Source of the DNA: Phytophthora quininea
Lineage: Eukaryota; Oomycota; Peronosporomycetes; Peronosporales; Peronosporaceae
DNA: 64,000 bases
Reading direction: 5' to 3'
Assembly (NCBI GenBank): GCA_011947345.1
Contig: JAAVTG010000289.1
Location: 1 to 64,000 of the forward strand
In this document: piece after piece, positions 18,979 through 29,960 of the stretch
How the letters are laid out: each line of letters starts with the position of its first letter
How positions within the stretch are numbered: the first letter of the stretch is position 1
The notes under the pieces: generated by a model
The model's input: the letters and a program-made list of their open reading frames with translations, nothing else
What the model was told of the DNA's origin: nothing
Database searches by the model: none
Position numbers and translations under genes: made by a program

Positions 18979-19966
18979 ATGTTGTGGCCCAAACTCGCGG
19001 CGGCGGCGCTGCTCGCGCAGGGCGCACTCGCGGCCGGTGCGTTTGCCCATCAAATGCAACACCTCTACTATTCACTGCTGACGTCGTGTCTTGTCTTGCA
19101 GACTGCTCATACACGGTGAGCGTGTTGGACGTGGCGGGCGTGCAGTGCGTGTCTTCGGCGCCATGTTCAGGCACCTACTACGCGTCGGGGCTTTCCCAAG
19201 GAGTGGGGCTTGTCCCTCGGGCACTAGTTGTGCGCTACTGCCATTGACGCCCATCATGGGCTGTGCCCAGGCGGGACGCAGCGATCTGATCTACGTGAAC
19301 GCCGACGGCTCGTTGACGAAAGGCGGCAAGTCGGTCGACGTGAACGGCAACTCGGTCACCTCAAGCACGACCGGCAGCAAACCAGCAGCAGCAAAAGCAG
19401 CAAGACAAGCAGCAGCACCAGTAGTACTACGAGCAGCCAGAGCGACTCGACAAAAGGCAGCAGCAGCAACGCCGCGTCGGGCTCCGGCTTGACCAACAGC
19501 ACTGATGGTACTGCATCCGCTTCTAGCGCTCCCCCGCCGCTTCTGGCGATATTAATCCTGGCACTGTGATCGCAGGTGGCTCTGATGCCAACACGACCAG
19601 CAGCAGCAACACAACGTCGGCATCCCACAGCAGGAACAACCACTCGTCCGACTCATGGTCGGGCTCTGGTAGCAACGTCATTTCCCCGGCAGCAGCAGTG
19701 CCAACCAACAGGCCGAATTCAACCCCGGGTCAATATTGAGCGACGGGTCCAACAAGTCATCGAAAAACAAAGACAGCGGTCTCGGCATCGGCGCCATTAT
19801 GGGCATCGTGGTGGGCTGTTTAGCGGTGGTAGCTATTGCCGCCGGCATGAGACTGCTAAAGAAGGGCAAGGAGGCGGAGCTGGAGACGCCCGAGGCAGGA
19901 GGCGCTGTGGAAGACTATGGCGGCGGCGGCGGCATGACTCCCAAGGAGAACGTGCTGCTGCTCTAA
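18979..19966 (+). CDS. Secreted-type single-pass membrane protein with Cys-rich ectodomain
   Basis: Exon 1 (18979-19036) encodes a signal peptide (MLWPKLAAAALLAQGALAA); exon 2 starts at 19102. The mature part begins DCSYTV with cysteines at CVSSAPCSG, SGACPSGTSCAL and IMGCAQAG, then a Ser/Lys/Thr-rich linker of about 150 residues, a single transmembrane segment (GIGAIMGIVVGCLAVVAIAAG) and a short cytoplasmic tail. The frame shifts four times, each at a base run (19187-19190, about 19379, 19531-19535, 19684-19687), and each time the composition continues sensibly in the next frame. The layout resembles the ectodomain plus TM part of oomycete receptor-like TKL kinases, but no kinase follows. 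Unknown function. Confidence 0.65.
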
Positions 19967-20497
19967 GTTATGGTCGTCGAGGCTCAGGACAAGAGGAGAA
20001 TACAGTGACTGTGCAAACTTTTGACAACACACGTGTGAACTGGTGGTGTTTGCCAGTCCGAGGAGAGAAGGAAGCAAAGCGAAGGAGATGGAGTTGGGTG
20101 TTCGGTGTCGTCGTGCATACCGGTAGATTGCATGGAGAGCGTTGGCAAAGGTGAGAGGAATGGTAGCGCGTGGTGTGAATAGTAGCTCTGCTCTTCCTTC
20201 GTCCCAAAAATCCAAACCACTTCGTCTCCTAACTAGGTTCAATAGCCATGATTTCTCTCGCCTGGCGTGTGGTCTGCCCTTCTTCTGCGTGCCGCCGTTT
20301 CCTGATCGGCCTGTCATTTCCGCTTCAAGTCATTCCCAGTCTCATGTGGCGTGTTTACCAGCTGGGGGAAGGCTATCATGAAGGGTATCTTCACATGATA
20401 CTACTGCAGGAAAAGCTACGGAACATGTAGTATATTACCTCGTCGAGTCTTGATTCAATGGAACCCTCGAAGGAGGCTACAACAACGGATCATCATC
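19967..20497. other. Intergenic between convergent genes
   Basis: 3-prime flanks of the membrane protein gene (plus) and the desaturase (minus). No ORF with coding character and no repeat seen. Confidence 0.5.
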
Positions 20498-21585
20498 TTA
20501 CTTGGCCTTGGCGCCCTTGGTCTTGGCTTCGGCCTCCATCTTGGCCTCCTTGAGCGAGAAGACGTTGGTGTCCGGGTCCACGACGCCATACTTGGCGTAG
20601 AGACGACCGACACGCCAGAACGCCGCCAGGATGGGCTCGTCGCTTTTGCGTACGAGCTCGGGGAAGGCCTGGTGGAATGCCGCCGTGGCACGCTTGAGCT
20701 TGTAGTGCGGGATGATGGGGAAGAGGTGGTGGATCTGGTGGGTGCCGATGTTGTGGCTCAGGTTGTCGATGAGCGCGCCGTAGCTGCGGTCCACGGAGCT
20801 TAGGTTGCCCTTGACGTAGGTCCACTCCGAGTCGCCATACCAGGGCGTCTCCTCGTCGTTGTGGTGCAGGAACGTGGTGATGACGAGCATGCTGCCGAAC
20901 ACGAACACGGGGCGTAATAGTACAGCGCCATGGTCTTGAAACCCAGCTCATAGCTCAGGTAAATACTGAGCGCCGCCACGGCAAAGTGGGCGATCAACGA
21001 GATGACGACGGCCGCCACTTGGCGCACAAACAGCGGCTCGAACGGGTTGAAGTGGTTGACTTTACGGGGCGGGAAGCCCTCGACCAGGTACGCGAACCAG
21101 GCCGCACCAAGCGTCATGATGAGGCTGCGGGACAGCGGGTGGTCGTCGGCCTTGCGCTGCGGGTAGAAGATCTCGTCCCGGTCGATGTTGCCCGTGTTCT
21201 TGTGGTGGTGGCGGTGCGTGAGCTTCCACGACTCGAACGGCGTCAGGATGAGCGAGTGGATGAAGGTGCCGACCACGAAATTGAGCAGGTGGTAGCGCGA
21301 GAAGGCGCCGTGGCCGGCGTCGTGGCCGACGGTGAAGAAGCCCCAGAACACGATGCCCTGCAGCAGGATGTAGCCGCTGCAGAGCGCCACGTCCAGAGCA
21401 ACGTAGCTCTGCACGACAGGCAGCTCCCGAGCGTAGTTGAGGCCAAAGGCCAGCGCCACGGCGATGACCAGACAGCGCACCGTGTAGTAGAGCGAGAGCG
21501 GCACCGAGGCCTCGAAGCACTCGCTGGGCAGCGAGCGCTTGATCTCCGTGAGCGTCGGGAACTGGTACGACTGCGTGGTGGCCAT
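20498..21585 (-). CDS. Omega-3 (delta-17 type) fatty-acid desaturase
   Basis: Single exon, about 362 residues once a missing base in the run at 20909-20912 is allowed. Membrane di-iron desaturase that inserts an omega-3 double bond, in oomycetes converting arachidonate to eicosapentaenoate. All three histidine boxes are visible: HDAGHGAF, HRHHHKNTG and HQIHHLFP, along with multiple hydrophobic spans and the N-terminal FPTLTEIKRSLP that I recognise from the Phytophthora enzyme. The size matches that family (about 360). The frame breaks between YYYAP and VFVFGSMLV, inside a membrane segment, and the rest follows in the next frame. An initiator motif lies about 40 bp upstream. Substrate specificity is inferred from similarity. 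Confidence 0.92.
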
Positions 21586-21620
21586 CTCGGCGAGTCCAGC
21601 GAGCGATGTCCCGAAGTTTG

Positions 21621-21636
21621 CGTTTGGAGGAATGAG
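21621..21636 (-). promoter_or_regulatory. INR/FPR start site of desaturase
   Basis: Minus-strand CTCATTCCTCCAAACG, initiator TCATTCC followed by CAAAC, 36-51 bp before the ATG at 21585. Confidence 0.6.
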
Positions 21637-21902
21637 GGTCTGCAACGGCTCGCGACCACCAGCAAGCACTTGAAGAGAGGCTGTCGGCACCGCCGCGCAT
21701 AGTGAAGGCGAGTGATTCTCGCGTCCCCATCGATGGTGACGGGGGCGGCAACTGGCGGTGATGACATCAGACGCGCCAAAGCCGCACAGCCAGTCGAGCG
21801 CGATCTCGATCTTTGAAAGCTGTAGCCATCTCACGCGGCAACACGTGGGGTGGAGACGAGAACGCAAGTCTGTCGTGGGTATTTATTGCAGTGTGCCAAG
21901 CA

Positions 21903-24017
21903 TCAACGGAAGGGCAGGACGACTTCGTGCTGTAAAATGTCTTCGGCCAGCGGCCGCTGCAGCGCGTCCGGGTGCATCATGCTGGAGATCAAGTGCTGCA
22001 GCGAGTTGGAGTATTGTCTGCGAGCCACACATCCGGTCAGCACCAACAGGAGCCGTTGAAGGCGCGTGGCTATCTTACCTGAACATGACGATGTCGCCGT
22101 CGCGGATCTTCTGCCACTCTTCGCCGCCGCTCGGCAGCGTCGTGCCAAGCGCCAGCTCGTAGATTGTGGCGCCCAGAGCGAAGATATCTCCCGCGCGCAG
22201 GTTGTTTCGATTGCCTTCAAGCAGTTCCCTACGGCAAAGTTAGGCATTAGCGCTTCCTTGGCGACAGCATTGTCCGGACGCCAACTTACCGGCTCAGATA
22301 ACGATTGTCGCCCTCGGTAATTTCCATACTCCCGTCCAAGTGAGCAACGGTCCCAAGATCGCCGAGCTAGGGAGTCGCACAGGCGTCAGCACCAACGAAG
22401 ATCCGGTAAGCAATACATTCATGACACCTCACCTTGTAAACGTCTCCCGGACCGACCAGCACATTTTGCAGCTTGACGTCCATGTGAACCATCTTCTTGC
22501 TGTGCATGTCGTACAGCGCCTGCAAGGACAATCCGTTCGTCAGTCTTGTCTATGATTACATGAGATACAGGCCAGCAGTGTTTACCTGAGCAAGATGGCA
22601 CAGCAGCTTGCACAACACTTCTTCCGGGACTTTGCGAGGCGCGTACTTGTTGACAAAGCCGGTTAACGAACACCCCTCGAGGTGCTCCAGCTGGATGTAG
22701 AGTAAATCATCCTCGATCCACGCGTCGAAATACCGGACGACATGATTGCTGCTGCTCAGCGCCGCAAGAGCCTGCACTTCGCGCAGCGCTCGCTCTCTAA
22801 TCCGTCCACACGACAACAATTGCATGATCAGCGTTGCTGGAACATCCACTCAGACAGACCATACAACAACGTACGTGTCGGCCTTTCCGCGAAAGTGCCG
22901 CTTGCTCTTCTTCACCGCGTACACCCAGCCATCGATCTTCTTCATGCACTTGAACACCTTCGAAAAGGACCCTGACCCAATTAACTAGTTCACGCAACAA
23001 AGTATCAGCATCGCAATGCAGTTACCACCAGAAAATGATCAACTAACCCCCAATTCGGAGAAGTCCGACAAGTACTTGGACACTGGCGAGCTGTTCTTTC
23101 CCACTAACGCAGACGGGAACGAGCGTCTTTTCCGACGCGAGAGTTTTTCCTGCCAGAGTCCGTGGCAGGTTCCGGTGCGAACGGGTTCACATAGCTCTCC
23201 GCCGACAAGAACGACGCCGCTTGCTCCCTACAATTCACAGCAGTGCTCAGCCTACATCCTCCATCGTGTCCTCATACGCTTGCTTACCCGTTCGGTCGCA
23301 GTCTCCTCTTGCCATTCACCACCACACTCGCCTTCGGAGACCCCAAGTCCATCGAAGATTGACTGGAAAAGCTCGGTGGTCCTCGCTTGGCATACCGCAC
23401 CTCCATGTGCGTCATGTCCTGTGTGAGATCCTGCACTTCCTCTCTAATTAATTCTGCGCCGCTGTCTAGTCTCGGTCTCTTCTTGAGTGGCGACGGGGTC
23501 GTCGGATTGGACAGCGGGATCACCGGTTGGTCTCTTGGGGTGAGGAAGTCCAGGTCGTCCTGGCTGTACTGGTGAGTTTGACTAGGTGTAGCCATCCCCG
23601 GGGTGTAGCAGCCCTGAGGTGTCGGTGGCAGGCCACAGAAGCGCACAGGTGTGTGTGCATGGGTTGGCTCCAAGTCCGGCTCGCTGCGCTGGCTGTAGCA
23701 GCCAGTAAAGTCGATACGCTTGGGTCTGGGGCGGCGGCCGCCGTCACTATTCTGCGAGAAGGACAGCTGCGCCGCCACGTCCTCGCTGTCGTCGTCCATG
23801 GCGTCGTAGTCAATGCGCTTCTGCACCGTCTCGTCCTCTTCCGCGTGGGTCGCGCCTTTGGCGGCGGCTTCCAGACTGCGGCGGGCCTTGCGCGGCTTCT
23901 TGCCGCCGCCTGTGTCCTGCGAGAAAAGTCGTGGATCGAGCGCTGCTTCTTGGACGACGCGCCTGGCTGGGAAGAGCCACCAGAGCGAGCCTTGCTGCGC
24001 AGCGCGTTGAGCAGCAT
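21903..24017 (-). CDS. WEE1: Wee1-type cell-cycle kinase
   Basis: Eight exons (23288-24017, 23048-23227, 22875-22984, 22586-22796, 22433-22519, 22290-22366, 22079-22228, 21903-22017) give about 553 residues. Wee1 phosphorylates CDK1 on the inhibitory tyrosine and delays mitosis. The kinase domain shows IGSGSFSKVFKC, YAVKKSKR, HMDVKLQNVLV in the catalytic loop, GDLGT (the Wee1 DLG variant of DFG) and EGDNRYLSRELL, which is a Wee1 signature. The N-terminal half is disordered, Arg/Lys- and Ser/Pro-rich with several TP/SP sites. Two frame breaks at base runs (23924-23927 and 23144-23148). Across the first, QRSIHDF is followed by a second Phe if one T is restored, forming a PCNA-interacting-type box. 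The alternative start at 24060 without frameshift seems less likely. Confidence 0.88.
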
Positions 24018-24259
24018 AAGGACAATTCAAGTTTGGCGCCAACACTTTTAGCACTGACAAGCGTTTTTATTCCATTGTAAACCTTATATTTTTGAAAGCT
24101 CTAGATTTATCGACTGCGGAGTGATGGTCGGCGAGAGGAAGATGCCGCTTGCGAGGCTGACCCGCTCTTGCTTGACGAAATGCTGGTGGCTCGGTCGAGC
24201 TTGCAGGTTTCGTAGGCAACGCCCTGCTTACGATGGAACTGTCTTGTTGTAACTCACTT

Positions 24260-27200
24260 CTATGATTTCTTGGTGCTGCGGAACGGGAGACTCTGCAATG
24301 ACTTTTGCAGACGACTTTGGCGCTTTGCTCGTTCATTTTCCTCCGCACGTTGCCGTTCCGCTTCAATCTCAGCATCTTCTTGGGCTTTTCTAGCCTGTTC
24401 GGCAGCCTCCTTCTGGAGACGTTCCTGCTGCTCGGCTTCTAAAGTACCTTCAGCCAACGCAACTTCCACCAGTTCCTGTGGTTACAACAAACTCGTTAGC
24501 ACAGTCATCAAATGATACCAGCGATATTTACGAACCTTCAGCCCCATACGATCACCTACGAGACGGAGAGGAAGCTGTTTTTCGCCGCTGCTCCCATCAG
24601 ATTGGCGGCTGTACTTTGCTGATGCGTAGAACTCGCAGATCTCGCAGTCGCGAAAGACACGACAAAGGCGACATGGACCGTTAAGACAGACGGAGTTCCT
24701 CGGCCAAACTTGCGGAACGATCGCTCGTATGCGTCATATTGGCGAAGAATAGTGGCGTGGTCTGCATCCGCTTGAATCGCACGAAGGTAATAGTCATCCA
24801 GGACACTACACGTACGTCGATGAAGTTGTGTTACAGGAACCCACGCGGATTATGATGTAGCTCGTACCTTTGAGTTGGGGTCGGAGGCATAACGACGAGG
24901 GTGGCGTCTGTACTGCACTGCACTGAGCCAACTCGACCGACGTATTTGAAGGCCGAGTAAACACCAAAGACCTCCAATTGCGCAAAATGAAGGAAATTTC
25001 TGCCTTGCAACTGCACGCGGACGAATTGGCCCACAGTATTTGCTGTGGGCAAAACCACTCTGTCATCCGCTTGCTGTTTCGAAATAACTCGTAAGCACTC
25101 GACTGCACCTTTGCGGCTCGGAGGCTGTATGAGAATACCAAGCATTTATTAGCTGCCACAACAATTGGTGAACAACGCTCACTTACCCTTCTTTTCCCTC
25201 TAGATCTTTAAACGCGAACTCGCTGACGAGGATCCAACACGGATACAAACGATCGCTATACTCTGACCTACGTTTGGACGGGTTCGTTGGTTCATCTGTT
25301 CGATTCCACAGCTTTAGGCACCAAGAAGCAGTTAGATCAAATCTTATTCCACCAAAATTATTCGCTCACCCGGATCCTCTCGATGACTGCCGGTTGCCCA
25401 AGATCCACTTCCCACCACGCTTTTTCCTCCAACTAACAGAACCAAATGAAAGTTAGTAATTTTCGGGACATATAATCCGACAGATTTACATGAGTATGCA
25501 CACAGGTCGCTAGCGCGCCATCCGTATCTCCATTCACAGCAAGGTGAGGACCTTGCTCATTGTAAATATTGATCTGACGGCAAGGCTTGCCGAGTGCGAG
25601 GTTGTACGGCTCGATATGAAGACATCTAAGCAGTTCTGGCTTATCCACAAATTGACGCTATATCCATACAGTACGATAAGTTCCGTGTGACAACATAAGT
25701 CGATGCAAGGAAAACTTACTGAGATTTCATGACCTGTACACCCATGAAAGTTTCGGCCCCAAGAGTACAGCTCCCCATACGAAGAAACAGCAGCAGTGTG
25801 ACTTCCGCCACAAGCGACTTGACGAATACCAATCCCATCGAGTTCGGGCACTAACTCCCATGATAGTATATATCTGCCGAGTGAAGTACTACCACCACAT
25901 AAATATACTTGACCGCCAAGAAGCTTCTTGCCCCCACCTGTGAACTCAGAGGTAACTTCCGTACAAATAGCGGAATGTGCTATTCCACACGAGATCTGCC
26001 ACACCCGCACGTTCTTCTTGACGAGATCCCTGACCAATGTTGGCACTGCTATAGTATCCATGACATGAGATCCAAGTCCTAGCCGTCCACCGTTTGCAGA
26101 ACCCCACATGAATAATTCGCCCGCTGTCGAGACAGCGCCGCTATGTGAAGCTCCACATGATACCGAGCGGATTTTACGTTGACCTGGAAACTTCACGAGC
26201 AATGGCGTCAATGAATACTGCTTGTACTCATCTTCGACAATACCAACACCCAATTTTCCACTACAGGTGGATCCCCACACGAATAGCATTCCATCCGAAT
26301 TGATAGCTGCGCTGTGCGAAAAAGAACAGGATATTTGGCGCAAATTCATGTCCTATGAACAAAGATAAACGTTAGTCAGCTGAATAAGAGTTGTTCAGCA
26401 GTCAACAGGCGTACATCGAAAGCTTCTACACGCTGTGGATGATCTGTATCAAAGCAAATCGCCCCACGATCGTTTTGTGGAAGACCTAGGCGTCCGCTAG
26501 CGCCGACACCATAAGTGTAAAGGGATCTGTAGATAAACGTTAGTTGTGTTAGCATTAGAAAGGTTAAAAGTTAGAGCTAGAATATTTACCCATCTTGCAT
26601 CAGGAGCGAAACGTGGGAGCCACCTGCAGACACATTTGCTACCGCCTACGAACAAGAGTATCTGTAAAGGATCTACACAATCGATATTCGGAACATCATT
26701 GAGATATTGCGCTTACCACAGCGCCTCTCGGTGAGTGAAGAGGTGGACCCCTGCATACAAAAAGCACTGTATGAGCAAACTGCACTATCGCCGTTTTCCT
26801 TTTCAAACCTTGCACCTTGTAGTAATCCCACTCATTTCAATCCGTCGATTGGAGCCTCGATTTGTAAACTCAGGAATTGTGTCTTCGAGCTGTACCATTT
26901 TACGAGAAGCTCTCGACTCATACGCGTGATCCTAAGGGGGCAAAACAAAGGGTGCTTAGAGGCCACGACGACTATTTAGGCGTCAAACCACTGTACCTTG
27001 CGATGAATTTTCTCAATTAGTTTTGCTTTCGCTTCTTCCTCGCGCTTATTGCGCCGCTCTTGACGTAAAGTGTTAACATCTTGCCACTGAATGCATCGTT
27101 AGCAAGGTGAAGCAGCCAAATCGAAGTGACGACTTACTTCGCTTAACATTTTGTCTTTTCCTACACCACACCAAGAATTACTTCCGTTAGCTCTTAGTAA

Positions 27201-29792
27201 AATGCTATTCCCTGACAGCTACGTACTGGTTGAAGTAATTGATTGGCGTTTTTGTCGGCGCTGTATTCCTGCACAAGAGCTCCCATTGGTATGAGTGCTT
27301 CCCACATCAGATGCAAAGCTAACCTTTATTTTCCTCTCTGACTCTTTGAACGCAGCATGCCCCTCTTCACCCTTCATTTCAATTTCCAATTCGAAGCATT
27401 CGCCCATCTCAAGGGACAGATCTAGTTTGGTCATGTTGCCGAACTCGAGACCTCTGAGTTGGCCTGATAGAACAAGTTGCTCATACTCCACTTTGGGGAG
27501 TAAAATTTGCTCCATAAACAGTAATCTCGTTGCGTTGCTTGGTGGTAGCTCCCACACGTCGTAGTACATGACCACTCGCTTTAACCTTTTGACCAAGAAT
27601 GTCAAGACGATTAAATGTACAATGAACTCTTCTCAAAACTAATGTACCTGTCATAGCGTTGATCTTCTTCCTTCTGGCGAGCCTCGATCTCCAATCGTTC
27701 CTCTTCTCGTGCATCAACCTCAGGGTCTTGCTTTCCTTCTAGCTGTTCATAAACAAATCAAAACCCTGCCTATTGTCGTGGGGAAACATACAACAAGCAA
27801 CACCTGTTCTGGCGTGCACATCTTCTGGAGTGCGGATCGAGCTGTGATCATTGGCCTTTCATTGGGTTTGTCGGTAGTAGTGGCTCCTTCAACTTCATCG
27901 TCTGAGTCGTCATCAAAGCCTGCTATCCGCCGAGCAGATGATTCCCAGGTACTGTTTCTCCCTCCCCAGCTAAAAACACTTCCAGAACTGGTCACTGCAA
28001 ATGCAACGCTATCGCTAATTGCCCCGTTTAGAATACTTCTCCCCCACAGTGGCCCTGTATTTGTCATCAATGTTGTTGATCGAAAGCGTAGGCTTCGAAC
28101 GAATTCTCGGTCCTCAAAGAATAGCTTTGCGAGTTCTTCCTCGGACTGATTGTCGTCACCAGTTGGAGTCTCCTCAATTTTAGATATTTCCGTCGATGTG
28201 TTAGAATCTACGTTCTGATTTCCGTTGTGCTCATTTGCTTCTCGCTGGACTGTTCGAATGTGAAATTTTGTTTCGATCATCAATCGTTTGTCCAGCTTTG
28301 GCGGGCTGTGGAATTTCCACCTTTTATTTTCTGGGCGTCGGCGTACATATTTTGACGCTGGAGCGCTCAGCTTGTTTTCGGAGTGCTGTCCAGTTGATTT
28401 ATTTGCCTGCGTCACTTGTGTGGGTCCGACTTTGTTTTTGCCAGAAGGGGCCTCGACTTTGTGGGGTTCCTCAATACGTTTCTTTGATTTTGTAATCTGA
28501 GGCTGCGAAGTTTTCGGGTTGACTCGATACGACCAAATATCACTCACGGCTTTGAATCCTGGAAACAAATCTTCATCTCGAACGACTGGGTCACCTGTAA
28601 ACTGGTCATACTTGCCGCTGCCAATGATATAAACTTGGCCAGCAGCATCCAGAGCGGCTGCAAGTTCGTCTTCGGCGCGAACAACCGCTTTCCGAGCCAG
28701 CATCTCTCGCAACTCTTTGTCGCGCTGTCGTTGAAGAAACTTTTTCGCCTCTTCTAAAGCTGCAGCTTCGCGAGCTTCTTCTTCATCCAAAATTGTCTCC
28801 AGCATCTGCTGTAATTTCGCTTGCCTCGTATATTTTGGAATTTCCACACCTCTTTTGTCAGCTCCTCACGAATATCAATCAAGCTAATCCACATCGCGCG
28901 GAACTCCTTGTAGTCAATAAAACCACTTTTGTCCTTGTCATACTTTTTGAAAATCTTCTCTTGTTTGTCGTCGCTCACATCCATTTCAAAGTATTCCAGA
29001 ACATCCTAACGAGCATCAATCATCAGCAGAAAGCTATCAGCGCAAAGCTGCGTCTCCAGTCTGTCTCTACCCACCTACCGCAAACTCCAGCTCATCTATC
29101 TGTCCCGTTCCGTCCTCATCAAACAGTTCAAACGCGTCCCGTGGCCCCAACAACATTGATGGAGAAAACCCCAACGGGTTTCCTGACACAGGATCCACAG
29201 CAAACATGGCCATCTTGAACTCGGTCAAGTCAATCTCCCCGCCGCCGTCTGTATCGCACCGTTTGAAAATCCGCATCGCTTTCGCCGCCGAGATGTTGAT
29301 CCCCAGATCAGGCAGCTATTAAGCGTCAAATCCACAACATTAGTTACCAACGTATCACCGATAAACGAAACAAGTTCTTCCCTACCATGGCTAGAAACTC
29401 TGGTGCTGAAATATTTCCTGAACCGTCAGTATCGTATTTCTTAAACAATTCTTCCGGAGACAGCTAGAATCCAATAAAAAAGCGCAACTACTGTCAATAT
29501 TTATTATAATTTTTTCGCAGTAATATTGCGCTTACCTTGGAGTTGAGTACGGCCACCTTCCTCTTCTCAGCTTCCGCAGCAGCCTCCTCGTCTAGATTCT
29601 CATCCCCTTCTTTGGCATAGCGCTCAATGGTCGCTTCGTCGTCGCTCTCGTCGCTGCCGCCGCCAAACAGCTCCATATCCATGCCAGCCTCCATGTCAGC
29701 CTTGCTCTTCACCTCTTCTGTTGAAGGAGGCTCCGCTAGCGCACCTCCACCGCCCTCCGCCACGCGGTTCCCTTCTTGCCGAAGAGTCCCAT
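24260..29792 (-). CDS. EF-hand, RCC1-repeat and F5/8-type C domain protein
   Basis: One long multi-exon gene (15 or more exons). N-terminus MGLFGKKG then an acidic region. Four EF-hands follow: DTDGSGNISAPEF, DTDGGGEIDLTEF, DEDGTGQIDELEF and DKDKSGFIDYKEF (29460-28900). Next come a charged helix rich in Glu/Arg, RCC1-type beta-propeller repeats (SWGG around 27,950; WGSTCSGKLGVG, WGSANGGRLGLG, SWGRNFHG at 26.3-25.7 kb), and an F5/8-type C/fucolectin domain (NLALGKPCRQ, VNGDTDG, AWWEVDLGQPAVIERI, QFVRVQLQG). It ends in a coiled-coil tail (EAEQQERLQKEAAEQ...). Breaks of one base near 29770-29772, 28853-28856 and about 24690; the frame around 27.2-27.7 kb is uncertain. Calcium-regulated and possibly flagellar or cytoskeletal; function is inferred only from domains. 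Confidence 0.75.
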
Positions 29793-29910
29793 CAACTAAA
29801 ATGCGGAAACTCGATAATTAAAATTCGCTGATTGGTCAGTTATTGAAGTTGATAACATCTGTTCACCAAGGATACATTTTTTCAACCCAGTTTCAAATAT
29901 CAGCATCCCA

Positions 29911-29928
29911 TTCATTCTTCAATTTGCC
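29911..29928 (+). promoter_or_regulatory. INR/FPR start site of giant-protein gene
   Basis: TTCATTCTTCAATTTGCC carries the initiator TCATTCTT and the CAATTT flanking element, 33-50 bp before the ATG at 29961. The region 29793-29910 is the shared upstream stretch with the divergent EF-hand/RCC1 gene. Confidence 0.65.
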
Positions 29929-29960
29929 GGGTAGTGCGGAAGCTGAAGAAGACAAACGCG

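Noticed and set aside
20986..21702. 238-residue plus-strand ORF over the desaturase
   Set aside because: Exact antisense of the His-box regions of a well-recognised desaturase; Arg/Glu/Val-biased translation typical of a shadow frame.
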